Source: Pipra filicauda (lineage: Eukaryota > Chordata > Aves > Passeriformes > Pipridae). Taken from it: a DNA stretch of 64,000 bases. The DNA is taken from assembly GCF_003945595.2 (NCBI RefSeq), contig NW_024105098.1, positions 1,178,001 to 1,242,000 on the forward strand, written 5' to 3'. Shown here piece by piece: positions 1 to 10,706 of this stretch (positions within the stretch are counted from its first letter, which is position 1; each line of letters starts with the position of its first letter). The translations under genes were made by a program, and so were the position numbers. The notes below the pieces were generated by a model. That model was not told the DNA's origin and did no database searches. It saw only the letters and a program-made list of their open reading frames with translations.

Positions 1-3000
1 TCAGACAATAGAAGGACTGCAGAACTTTCTCTTGGAAGGAGCTGGATTCATAGCGTTCATGTCCATAGTTCCCTCGTTCTGCTGCTTCTTCTGGGCTTAA
101 CTGAAGGAACAGGATCAGGTCTGGCTTTGGGAGTCCCACGTCGGGCTGTTTGCACCAGTCCAGGCAGAAGTTCTGTCCCAAACAAAGACAACCAAATTTG
201 AGGTGAAAGAAACACAAAAAGTGATAATATCCCAGTTTACCATGTGGGAATTCAGTCCTGGTAATTTGGGGGGGAGCAGGTTTTGCTGGGTGCTGTGCAC
301 CCCTTGTGCTCACTTAAGTTGGACAGAGCTAAAGATTTTAATGCCTCTTCTGCAGAGCCCTTCAGAGCTCTACCAAGGCACATCCTGAGCCTCCTCACAG
401 CCTTTATCAGTCCAAAACTCGTGCTTGGTCCAAAAGAAAGCTGCTCCCAAATACAAACACCACACAGCTTCCCTGTGGATCTCTGAGCCCATGGAGGCTC
501 CTTTTCAACACTCACTTACCCAGGAATTTCAGTCCAGACACAAGAGAAGCAGTTCTCCAGTTTCTGGATCTTGTTGACTGATCTGAAGACTTCCATCAGG
601 GCACGTGAATCCATGATGTTGTGGGGAGACCATGGAGGCTTGTCCACTTAATGCTCATCCAAATCCTAAGTCCCTCTTTTAAGAGAAGCAGGCAAATCTG
701 CCCTCCAATTTCTCCCCAGATGTTCTGTATCCCAGCAGTTTGGGTGTTTTTTGGATGCATATGCAGTGGAGTTTTTAATCCCTTGAGGGTGTGATAGAAG
801 CTGGAAGTGCCACAGCATCTTGGACATGAGCTCTGGCTGCTGGTAACTATTGTGTTAGATATGGGCATCAACATCTTCCCTCCTTCTGGGAATGCTTCTG
901 GAGTGAAAAACATGTCAAACTCCACTCCTTTAACAAGTAGATGAGATCCCTTCTAGCAAAGGATGCCATCCCTGCTTCCCAAGAGTTGCATCCATATGCC
1001 TGAGTGCTGCAGGTTGACAGCTGCAGTCAAAGAAATGTAGACACTTTAAGACATTTTTCCCCCCACTGGATAGCAGAACATTCCTTGCTGTGCCCATGGG
1101 CTTGGGATCATTATTTTGGAGTGACTGACTCAGCTTGTGTTACATGTGTCTTCGCTCCTAATTTGGGGCCTTTGCACCCAATTAGCACCTAAATGCTTTA
1201 ATGCATCCCTCTCAGGGTTAAGCCCCACTGTCCAGGCTTGGGGAAGCAGGAGGGTGGAAAAAGATGTAGGTGAGGGTGCAAGGCATGGGGACCCAGGATC
1301 TCCTCAATCCTCCCAGGAAGCAGGAAAAGGCTTGGGCAGGAATTAATGCAGGGCACTGGTGCTGCAGGCCTGGCTTCAGCTTCTGTGACCACAGGGTGCT
1401 CTTTGAGGATTGAGGGCTACTCAGCAGGAATGGGGCTCATCTGATGGAGTGGGACAAGAGTGACTGTGCAGAACAGGGAGGCTGACAGAGCTGACTTGTC
1501 CTGGAAGCAGGGACAGGCCCAAAGGCACATGTGGGAACGTGAGAACTTCAGGCTAAATGAAGAAAGTCACTTTTTACTCTGAAGGTGAGCAAAGAAGAGC
1601 CCAGAAAGGCGTGGATCTACATCCCTGGAGAGACTCAAACCTTGGTTGGATGTGGGCCTGAGTCAGCCCTGCTGGAGGCTGGGCTTCATGACTTCCACAG
1701 GTGCTTTCCAACATAAGTGGTTCTGTTATTCTTTGCAAGTTTATGGGCCAGCAGTCAGAGCAAGCACGGAGAGTCTTAAATAAAAACTCCTGGAATCATT
1801 CTCCAGAGTCAAAACAGGTCAGCTTCCAGTCCAGGAGTCTGTCCAGATTTACAGAAAGCAACCAAGTGAGTTTCTTTGTTCTGGGGAAGGGCAGACCCGG
1901 GCAAACACACTATGTCAACACCTGAGCTGGAACTTCCAGCCCTCACTTGCAATCCTCATTTCCCAGAAGGATAATGGCCCCTGGGCCACTCACAGCAATG
2001 GCATCTACCTGGAGCTGCTCCCCCAAACAGAGAGAGGGGCAGGGGCTGCTGCAGGACTCACTCACCCCTTTGGCATTCGTGAAGGCCACTCCAGAGAAGG
2101 CGTATCTGTCAACCACGATCGTGATCCCTTGGTGTAGCTTCTCTTTCATCAGTGGTCTGAAACCATGTGGGAGATAAAATAATGAAGTTAGTTACACTCC
2201 TTTGTAGTGACAGAAATGAAAGGAGTTCATCTAAAAAACCAAGTATGTCAGTATTACCAGAGATCACTGTCAGGGTCAGCTGTGATGCAGACAAAGAGCT
2301 GTTTGTATTCTCTGACAGGCATTAACCAAATATCCTTTCAAGACACCCAAATTCAGGGTGCCAAGGGCTGGGCACTGCTCTAGGCAGCTCCAGGGCTTAC
2401 AGGCAAGATCACAACTGAACTGTATTGATATGAATGACCCTCTTTAGGTGGTGCAATAGATTTGTGATACGCTCTGCCCCCTTTATTCACAATGACAGTT
2501 CTTATTAGAGCTCACTCATCTGCCTTACTCACAGTTTCCTTGTCACTGCCACTACAGCAGAGCCACAAAAGCTTTTCTGTAAAATGAGAACATTTTGCAA
2601 TATAGGTTTCCAGGTGAAAACAACAGCCAACACCCACTTCCCCACCTCCACACATGAAGACTTGGGGGCTAAAGCAAGGACAGCCAGTCATGGCTGAACC
2701 CAGCCTCTGGCTTGAGGGGACATTTGGGGGCAATTCCTTAACCATTGTCACAGGGACTGCTTGGCAAAGCAAGGCCTCTTCAGGGAAAAGAGTAAATTCA
2801 CAGTCTAGGCTGGTTCAGTCTCAGCTCCCCAGTTCTTTAATCCAGTATGGCACAGGGACTGGAAATATGGTACCAATGATTCCAAAAAGCCACACTGTGG
2901 GACCTGATCTAAGGTTACAAGGCCAGGGTTAGATAGGATAGGGAGTAGAAATTCTTCCCTGTGAGGAAGTGTAGCTCTGGCACAGGTTGCCCAGAGAAAC

Positions 3001-4272
3001 TGTGGCTGCCCTATCCCTGGAACTGTCCAAGGCCAGGTTGGACGGGACTTGGGAGTAATCTGGGATAGTGGAAGGTGTCCCTGCCCTTGACAGGGGGTGG
3101 AACTGGATGGTCCTTAAGGTCCTTTCCAACCTAAGCCATTCTGGGATTCTATGATTAAATCCAAAGCTGGAAGAGTCCTTGAGACATCACTTCCAGCCTG
3201 TTTCCCTGGCTGAACAGGATCACAGCCCTGTACTTTCTGTATCCACTGCAAGCTCAAACCCCAGGGGGATTCAACACCACCCATTTTTCTTCTACAACTG
3301 AACAAACTTCCTCCTTACACATGTTCCCAGCGGTTGGCAGAGAAGAGCAGGTGAACTGTGTGGTCCTCCAGGTCCTTCTCCCTCACCAGGTAGGAGCTGA
3401 TCAGCTGCCCAATCTCTGTCGTTCTGTCTGTGGGAAAAAGGGGGAGAAGGAGCAAAGGCTGCCCCAAACTGCTCTTCCCAGAGGGGTGTCCATCTGTCCT
3501 GGGAGTCTGTCTGTCTGTAACAGGTGGGAAGAGGTCAGTCCATCCAGGGTGGGGGTCTGTCTGTCTCGGGTTGGGGGAGGTTGGTCTGTCCGGGGTGGGG
3601 GGTATGTTTGTTGGTCACAGGTCAGAGGAGACCAGTCCATATGGGGATGGGAATCTCCCTGCCTGTGGCAGATTGGGAGGAGGTCAATCTGCCACGGGTG
3701 GGAAGAGCTCAGTCCAAGCACGGATGGGAGTATCTGCCCGTCCCAGGCTGGGAGGCGGCCGGTCGGCCTGCCCAAGCATGGGGGGTCCATCTGTCGTGGT
3801 GGGGGGCGGTCGGCCCGTCCGGGGATAGGAATATCTGCCTGTCCCAGGCTGGGAGGCGGTCAGTCATCTATCCGAGCACGAGGGTCCATCTCTCACGGGT
3901 GGGGGGCGGTCGGTCCATCCGGCGTGGGAGGGGGTCTATCCGCCACCAGAGCCCCCTGCCGGCACCCCCCGTGCCAGTGTCCACATCGACCGCCTGGTGC
4001 CCCCCCGGGCCCCCGCCCCGCCGTACCCGGGAAGCGGACGAGGCCGGCCCTGTGCCCCACGGCCCCGCCGTGCCCGATGAGCTCGGCCCTGTGCCCCCCG
4101 CCCCCGGGAAGCGGACGAAGCCCGCCCTGCGCCCCCCCGTACCCGGGAAGCGGATGAGGTCAGCCTTGTGCCCGGCGGCCCGCAGCCCCTGCACGAGGCG
4201 CCGTCCCTGCGTGCTCTTGCCGGCCCTGTCCACGCCCTCCAGCGCGATGAGGGCCCCGCGCCGCGCCGCCAT
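1..4272 (-). CDS. DTYMK: Thymidylate kinase (dTMP kinase), partial: C-terminal end outside window
   Basis: Phosphorylates dTMP to dTDP with ATP, an essential step of dTTP synthesis. Four coding exons are seen on the minus strand: 4272-4143, 3427-3319, 2156-2066 and 172 to the window edge. All joins keep frame (130, 109 and 91 bp, then open) and have GT-AG borders. The start ATG at 4272-4270 opens [20 protein letters not shown], very close to mammalian DTYMK. The P-loop GVDRAGKST is at residues 13-21 and the DRY motif ([12 protein letters not shown]) at 96-98, marking the nucleoside monophosphate kinase fold. The last exon encodes [20 protein letters not shown] and onward and is cut at base 1 one base into a codon, so about 45 C-terminal residues are missing. 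The gene is head-to-head with ING5. Intron 1 contains copies of its own exon end (see findings). Identity is very secure. Confidence 0.96.
173..2065 (-). other. DTYMK intron 3
   Basis: Non-coding interval between DTYMK exons 4 and 3. The only repeat seen is a CR1 tail at about 1612-1736. The short ORFs in it show no recognisable protein. Confidence 0.7.
1612..1736 (+). mobile_element. CR1 LINE 3' fragment
   Basis: Diverged CR1 3' region: 'ccctggagagactcaaacc' through 'ctttccaacataagtggttc' and a final TTCTGTTATTCT that stands for the usual terminal ATTCTATGA-type repeat. Confidence 0.7.
2922..3156 (+). mobile_element. CR1 LINE 3' fragment in DTYMK intron 2
   Basis: Classic avian CR1 tail: ttcttccctgtgagg, ggttgcccagagaaactgtg, aggccaggttggac, gtggaaggtgtccctgccc and the end tgggattctatgatt. 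It lies antisense to DTYMK and stops about 160 bp before exon 2. Confidence 0.93.
3480..3960. repeat. Degenerate minisatellite in DTYMK intron 1
   Basis: Repeating blocks of GTCTGTC, GGGTGGGGG, GGTCAGTCCATC and CAGGCTGGGAGGCGGTC recur irregularly. For example 'atctgcccgtcccaggctgg' near 3731 and 'atctgcctgtcccaggctgg' near 3832 are about 100 bp apart. Long ORFs on both strands here come from the lack of A/T-rich stops in the repeat, not from a gene. Confidence 0.7.
4021..4176 (-). repeat. Tandem copies of the DTYMK exon 1 end and donor
   Basis: The plus-strand block CCCGGGAAGCGGATGAGGTC...TGTGCCC, covering the end of exon 1 and its donor, is at about 4142-4175. Related copies are at 4103-4134 and 4026-4057, with a partial one at 4073-4096. 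The 4026 copy also has the same CCGTACCC donor context as the true donor (4137-4144). Confidence 0.75.
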
Positions 4273-4485
4273 CGCCGCGCGCGCGCCGCGCCGCCCCGCC
4301 CCCCGCCGCCCCGCCCCCCGCCGCCCCGCGCCGGCCAATGCGCGCCCGCCTCGCCCCTCATGAATATGCATAACGCGCGCCGCCGGCGGCCAATGGGCGG
4401 CGGGCGGGCCGCGCATACGGGATGAGGCCGCGGGCCTGGTCATGCGGGGCCGGCGCGCGGCGGGGAGCGGCGCGCGGGCCGCAAG
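4273..4485. promoter_or_regulatory. Bidirectional CpG-rich promoter between DTYMK and ING5
   Basis: Only 213 bp separate the two divergent start codons. The stretch is very GC-rich with many CpGs and has no TATA box near either start. Two CCAAT boxes in plus orientation lie at 4335-4339 and 4390-4394, separated by an AT-rich patch around 4359-4375 (ATGAATATGCAT, octamer-like). The CpG-rich zone continues on both sides, roughly 3950-4790. Role is inferred from position and composition; transcription starts cannot be placed. Confidence 0.75.
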
Positions 4486-7400
4486 ATGGCGACCGCCATG
4501 TACCTGGAGCACTACCTGGACAGTGAGCGCGGGGCGCGGGCGGCGGGGCCGGGGAGGGTGGCGGGGGGGCCGGGGCGGGGGCCAGGGCCGGGGCGGGGGC
4601 GGCGCGGGTGGAGTTGGGACGGGGACGGGGGCGGCGGCGGCGGCGGCGCGGGAATTAGAACTGCGCCACGGGCGGTGCGGGGGGCGGGGCCGTCGCTAGA
4701 CGTCATCAGCCGGCGCCGCGGCGCGTGCGTCATCGGCGCGCGCCGGGGAGCGGGGCCGTGAGGGGATGGCGGCTATGGGGGTTCGCCGGGCGGGGGAATC
4801 CGGTTCCTACACACACACAGCGGGCAGGGGTCCGCTCACACCCCTCAGACACACACGCACACACACACACACACGCAGTGGGCAGGGGGTCCCGGGCCGC
4901 TGGTGCCGGGCCGGTGCCGGCCTGCGAAGGCCCGTGGTCTGGTGCACAAGCTCCGCTGAGGCGAACAGCCGGCTCACGGTATGTGACTCGCAGGATGGTT
5001 TGGGTTGGGAGGGACCTTAAAGCTCCTCCCATTCCAACTCCCTGCCACTGGCAGGGACACCTTCCGCTAGACCAGGTCGATCCGAGGATTTATTGGTATT
5101 TTTAATTGCAGGTATTGAAAACCTGCCGTGCGAGCTGCAGAGGAACTTCCAGCTAATGCGGGAGCTGGACCAGAGAACAGAAGGTGTGTTCAGGTATTTT
5201 GGCAAGTGAAGGCACAGGGAGTCTCACCTGAAGGATGGGAAGAGCCCAGGGGAGACTGGACTTTAGAGGATGTGTCTCCCCTTATTGCTTTTCCTTTTCT
5301 CATCCCGAGGGCTCTGCAGTGTTTGTTTCTTCTCTATGAGGGCTGCAGCTCCCAGGGCTTGGTTTTGTGTTCAGCCCTGGAGTTTTACTTTGTAGCTGTG
5401 TGATCACTGTACCTGATGACCCCTTGGAGGGTCTTCCTTGCACACATTTCTGTGTCTACCAAGTCCTAGGTTGCTGTGTGCTTTACAGGACCATTTTCTT
5501 TTTCCTTTTTGAAGCTTTTGTTCATATTTGGCTGCACAGTAAAGACTTTCAGTTTGAACCATTAGAACAGTAAGTAACTGTGCAGCAAACAGAATATTCT
5601 GCATGTGGGAAGAGAGGGTGAAGCCATGGGTTTGGTTTCTGATCTTAACTCTGAATTAACCCTTGAAGTTGCTATAAAACACTTGAAAAAAGCAGAATCA
5701 CACCACAAGTGTTGAAGAGCGAATACCTTTGACTTAATTTTTTTTAATTGTTTTTAAAAAGGAAAATACGTTGAGGAATTGAGGGGAGTCTAAAAACTCT
5801 CAGGAAGTGTCTCCTAAATACCATAGAGAAGTAGAAGAGCCAAAATACCTGCTTTGGAAGACAACTCTCTCCCTTTGCCTTTCAGATAAGAAAGCAGAGA
5901 TCGACAGCCTGGCCGCAGAGTACATCGAGTCAGTGAAGAACATGCTGCCTGAGGAGCGAGTGGAGCACCTGAAGAAGATCCAGAGTGCCTACAGCAAGTG
6001 CAAGGAGTACAGTGACGACAAAGTGCAGCTGGCCATGCAGACCTATGAGATGGTGAGGCTCTGGAAAAACGGGCACGCTCTGGAGGGGTGCACGTGGAGG
6101 CACTTCCACCGCATCAGCTTCTCCTGACGTATCTGTTTTGTTGCTTAAAGTCTTACTGAAACAAATTATTGGTTCTCAAGCTTAGTTTCCTCACTGTTGC
6201 CATTCCCAAAAAGCACCTCCTCCTGTGACACTGGGCTTTGTGCCAAGAAGGCTTCTCTTGTGCTGAAGAATTAATGAGTTTATCTCCCTTGGAAGTTGCT
6301 CTGTCCGTAGTACCCGTCTGCTGTGTGATAATGCCAGAGAATTTTCCCCACTCCCTCCTCCCCAGCAGCTCCTCTGTCACCTGATAATTTATTTGGGGCT
6401 GGTCTTGGTTGCAAACAAGGTTTTTTAAGTCAACTGCAGTACTTTATTGTGGAGGAATGAAGGAGATCTGCTCCATTGCCTTGGTTTATTGGACATCGAA
6501 ATTTCCTCGATGAACCTTGTGGGAAAATCCTGTTTCTTAAGATGTAGCTTTCCACTTTTTTATTCTTCTGCTCCTACTCCTGTGACCCTGTAGCTGCCCC
6601 TTGAGAATTCTTATCTCTATGTGTTTTACCCCCTGGATAAAACTCGAGGGAATCCTTCTGACTGTACCGTGTGTGTGTTGTCCAGCATGTGGAGATGCTT
6701 TGGGTTGTGCTGCATCTACAGATGTTTTCTTGCCCTCAAACACTTCAGAGAAGGAAACTGTCACAGGAATATCAGTGGCCTAGATAACTGGCCAACTAAT
6801 TTGATGACAGAGTGTTGCAGTGGCACAATTTGGGGGCGGTGGCCTAAAATACCTTTGCTACATCCCTGTTGTGTAAGTCACATTGTTGCAGCCAGGGTAG
6901 TACAAGGTACTTTAATTGATGTGCATTGATTTGATATTGGGGATAGTCAGTTTCTGCTTGTTTTTATTACTATATTTCTTTAATTAGCATGACAGTGTAA
7001 TACCAGGGGAAAAAATGAACTTATCCACTCGATGCATTTCAAGGGCAATATTTGAATTGTGAAAATTGTAGGGCCTAACAAAGTTATTTTTAGTACCTCT
7101 CATCGTGTTTTGTTCTGCAAACAATTAGCCCGAGTTCCTTTAACTCTCCCTTATGTCACCTCCCTTTCTCTTTGCCCTGGAGGGATTGGGTCCCCTTGCT
7201 TTTCAACTCGTTTTCTCTCCGCCTTCGTTCGCTCCGTGTGTGCCATTTCCCTTTTCCCACACTCTGTTGGTGGTGATAACAGCCAAGCCTTAGCCCTTCC
7301 TGTTTTCGTGTGGGGCTCTTTTTGGGGTTTTTCTTTGTGGCTGAGTCTGTGGTTTCCCCTGGGTGCAGGTGGATAAGCACATCCGCCGGCTGGACGCGGA

Positions 7401-10400
7401 CCTGGCGCGGTTCGAGGCCGATCTCAAAGATAAACTGGAAGGCAGCGACTTCGAACCCCCTGGATCTCGGAGCCTGAAAAGTGGGTAAACTTTATGCAAT
7501 TGTGAGAGCCTTTTCCAGCACTGCAGGAAGGCCGAGATGTTAAAATAGGCCCTTATTTCTGGAAGAGGGAAAGAAGTGCACCGTAGTTGCTCTGCTTGGC
7601 TTTAATGCTCTTCAAGATATTTACACTGGGCAATAGATAAAGAGGAATGTAGTGCTGGGATCAAACTTGGTGTTTCACAGATCACCCTGAGGTTGTAAGG
7701 AGGGAGCTGGCCAAGGGGCAACTGACTGTGCCAAACCTGCACTGATGTGTGTAAAGGTGTGAGTTTCAAGCTTGATCTGTTACTGAGTAAGTTCTGTGCT
7801 CTTTTTGAAGGGAGATTTGCCTATTTTCCTCCTTTTACCAGAATCCGAATACTAATCAAGCTGTAAAAAAGCAGGAAAAATTAGGAGGTAAAGGAAAATA
7901 CCATTTTTTGTAGTGTAGACTGAAATCTTGTGTGATTACAGTGACATTTGAGAGTGAATAACAGCAGCACAGCACAACTTTATGCCTTTCAACTATGAAA
8001 TTAAGGGTAAGAGCAGGGAGGTGGAGATAAAAGTTACTTTAGTTATTGAGTAACCTATTAACTGTTTAAAAATGCACTGAGATTTAAAAAAAATACTGCC
8101 AGTCTAATCAAATGTGATGCTGTTTATATCTTGTGCTAACACACTGCAGTGCTTTAATTGCCAAAAGAGTTTGGGGCTCAGTTTTACTTGCTAATTTGGT
8201 TTATTTGTGGCATAAAAATGAATGTCAGAGTCAGCATATTCGATTACAGATGAAATAAGGATTGTTGAATTCCATTTGAAATGAGGATTTCGAGACAATA
8301 ACCGCATCAAAAGAATGACACCCGGGGATGTCTCTGCCACTCAAATAGGCTGAAAAGATGGGGCTGTTTTTCCTTTCTAGAGGGACGAAGTCAGAAAGAC
8401 AAAAGGAGCTCTCGTGGCCGAGGCAGGAGGACATCTGAAGAAGATACACCAAAGAAAAAGAAGCTCAAAGGAGGGTAAGGCAGAGCCAGGCACAGCTTTG
8501 GGATCTTGTGCTTGACACTTCATGAATTTTCCACGGGGTCGTGTTACCCTATTTATGACTCGTGTCCGGATGGTTAGAGTGTTCTGCTCTTACACCATTT
8601 CATTACTGTCCTGCTTGGGACGAGCCAGCTTTGTTAATTAACTCCTTGGTTGGCATGTGGAAGCTCAGCATGCTTGGAACACTCTGACTGGAAGGACAAG
8701 ATCAGCCCCTCTGTTGCTGTTGGCAAGCTGAGAGAAAATAGCTTTGATTTTTGTCACATGGCTATTTTTAACAGTGGCTTGGCAGGGTGGTAAAAAGAAA
8801 CACTTGTCCATCAGGACAGAAACTGATGTTGTATTGTTGTTCTAGAAATCTTGGAGAATTTGGGGGAGTGTTTTCAAAGGATCATGTCCTACATATCCTT
8901 GAATAATCTGATTCGGTTTTGGGAAGCAAGGAGGAAGGCATGTCCCCTCTCTGTGATGTGATTTGTATTAAAGGGGCTTTGTTTATTCTGATACTTTCAA
9001 TTGGTTAAATGGTGGGGCAGAAAACTAAAAATAGTTCCTGTGAACTGCTACTGACATGTCAGCACATTCCTGGCAGAGCAAGAGGGTTCACTCATACCTG
9101 ACGATGAGAAAATAATGTATATTATTATGGGGGGAAAAAGCCCAAACAGGTTATTCTGCCCACAAACAGGAGTGATCTGTATGATAATTTTGTTACTTTA
9201 GTCACGGCATCTACAAGTAATTTTCTTAATCCTTTATAGTCATACTGTGATCAACCTATTTTATTATTTTAATTATTGGATAATATGTGATAATATAATT
9301 TAAACTCTAAAGTAGGGTGAGTGTGGTTTAGGGAAGATAATTGTAAAGTACTAATTTTCCTGAGTGGGACTCAGATCTTTGAACCCCAAAATGGTTTGGG
9401 TTGGAAGGGACCTTAAAGACCATCTTGTTCCAACCCCCTGCCATGGGCAGGGACACCTTCCACTATCCCAGGTTGCTCCAAGCCCTGTCCAACCTGACCT
9501 TGAACACTTCCAGGGATGGGGCAGCCACAGCTTCCCTGGGCAACCTGTGCCAGGGCCTCACCACCCTCACAGAGAAGAATTTTTTCCCCAAATTCCATCT
9601 AACCCTCTGGAAGTGGGAAGCCATTCTCCCTTGTCCTGTCACTCCAGGCCCTTGTAAGACAGTGTTTCCTGCAGCTGGGAATGTTTTGTCCTCACTCTTT
9701 CCTTGCCCACAGGTCTGAGTTTGCTGATACCATCCTGTCAGTGCATCCCTCGGATGTCCTGGACATGCCAGTGGATCCCAACGAACCCACCTACTGCCTG
9801 TGTCACCAGGTGTCCTATGGGGAGATGATTGGCTGTGACAACCCAGATGTAAGCACTGGAGATATGGTTTATTTTTGGATATTTGCAGTATCCCAACCCT
9901 GTGGAATCTGAGGAGGGGGCCCTTGCTCTGTCAGATCATACCAAATGACAGGAATGTTTGTGAACCACTAAGCATCTCTTTGGGTTTTTCCTTTCTGTTT
10001 TGCAGTGCCCCATCGAGTGGTTCCACTTTGCCTGTGTGGACCTGACAACCAAACCAAAAGGGAAATGGTGAGTGTGACAACATACAGCTTTGGGATTTTT
10101 ATCAAGCTGCAGTTTGCCTCAACAAGAATTAAAATGACAACAAGAATTAAAACCCCATTGTGACCCTTCCTGACAGAGGAGCTTTGCTCTTCTCATCAGA
10201 AGGTTTGCATCCTCTATGACTGGGGATTGTGTTTGAGAGTAGAAGGTACAAAGGGAACCTTCTTTCTAAAATCCATTTCCATGGGAGTCTTGGGTTCTAG
10301 TGGGAGCAAAACTGCCTGTCAAACAGAGCAGGTTTTGACCTGAGGTTTGTGTAACGTGTACAGGTTACAGCTGAGGTTTGCTGTGTTGTCACTAGTTGTG

Positions 10401-10706
10401 GCTCTGCTTATAATTGAGAGACATACATTTTTTTCACTTCTGGAGGCAGATTTTGAAGACTTGTCAGGGTTTTACTTAAGTATGTGCTCATCTTGGGAAG
10501 AATCATGGACTTGATCTGTACTTAGATTAAAGCACTCCATTAGATAAAACTAAGTAACAGTGTACCTGTCAGAAACAGTCTTAAGTGTTCTCTAATAGTA
10601 AAAGCAGTTCTTGGGCTCTGTGCTGTTAATTTCAGGAGCTAATTAGTCTCTTTTTCCCTGTAGGTTTTGTCCTCGTTGTGTTCAGGAAAGAAAGAAAAAG
10701 AAGTAA
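4486..10706 (+). CDS. ING5: Inhibitor of growth protein 5, complete
   Basis: ING5 is the H3K4me3-reading subunit of HBO1 and MOZ/MORF histone acetyltransferase complexes. Eight coding exons: 4486-4522, 5112-5183, 5886-6052, 7369-7480, 8381-8474, 9713-9848, 10006-10067, 10664-10706. All are GT-AG and total 723 bp, giving 240 residues, the same length as human ING5. The start gives [20 protein letters not shown]. Residues 1-105 form the ING dimerisation helix region ([20 protein letters not shown]). A basic nuclear-localisation stretch spans about 130-160 ([17 protein letters not shown]). The C-terminal PHD finger has all eight zinc ligands: C189, C191, C202, C207, H213, C216, C229, C232. It ends with a polybasic QERKKKK tail. 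The PHD finger is split between exons 6, 7 and 8. Identity is certain on sequence; UTR limits are less so. Confidence 0.97.
4545..4665 (+). repeat. G-rich, GGC-rich tract in ING5 intron 1
   Basis: Starting about 20 bp after the ING5 exon 1 donor, dense runs of three to seven G (with GGC triplets at 4629-4650) could form G-quadruplexes on the non-template strand. Low complexity only; no coding meaning. Confidence 0.6.
4806..4878 (+). repeat. (AC)n microsatellite, interrupted
   Basis: ACACAC runs occur at 4809-4819 and about 4850-4875, separated by a duplicated 'cgcagtgggcagggg'-type spacer (compare 'cagcgggcaggggtc'). In ING5 intron 1. Confidence 0.85.
4994..5084 (-). mobile_element. CR1 LINE 3' fragment in ING5 intron 1
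   Basis: Reverse-strand CR1 tail: gatggtttgggttgggaggg, accttaaag, cctgccactggcagggacac, cttccgctagaccagg. It ends about 30 bp before the exon 2 acceptor. Confidence 0.9.
9385..9656 (-). mobile_element. CR1 LINE 3' fragment next to ING5 exon 6
   Basis: Long reverse-strand CR1 tail: aatggtttgggttggaaggg, cctgccatgggcagggacac, cttgaacacttccagggatg, gggcaacctgtgccaggg, cctgtcactccaggccc. It ends about 57 bp before the exon 6 acceptor at 9712. Confidence 0.95.

Noticed and set aside
3321..4363. Overlapping ORFs of more than 200 codons on both strands
   Set aside because: They cover the GC-rich minisatellite and the start of DTYMK. Low complexity and lack of stop codons explain them; only the DTYMK exon frame is real.
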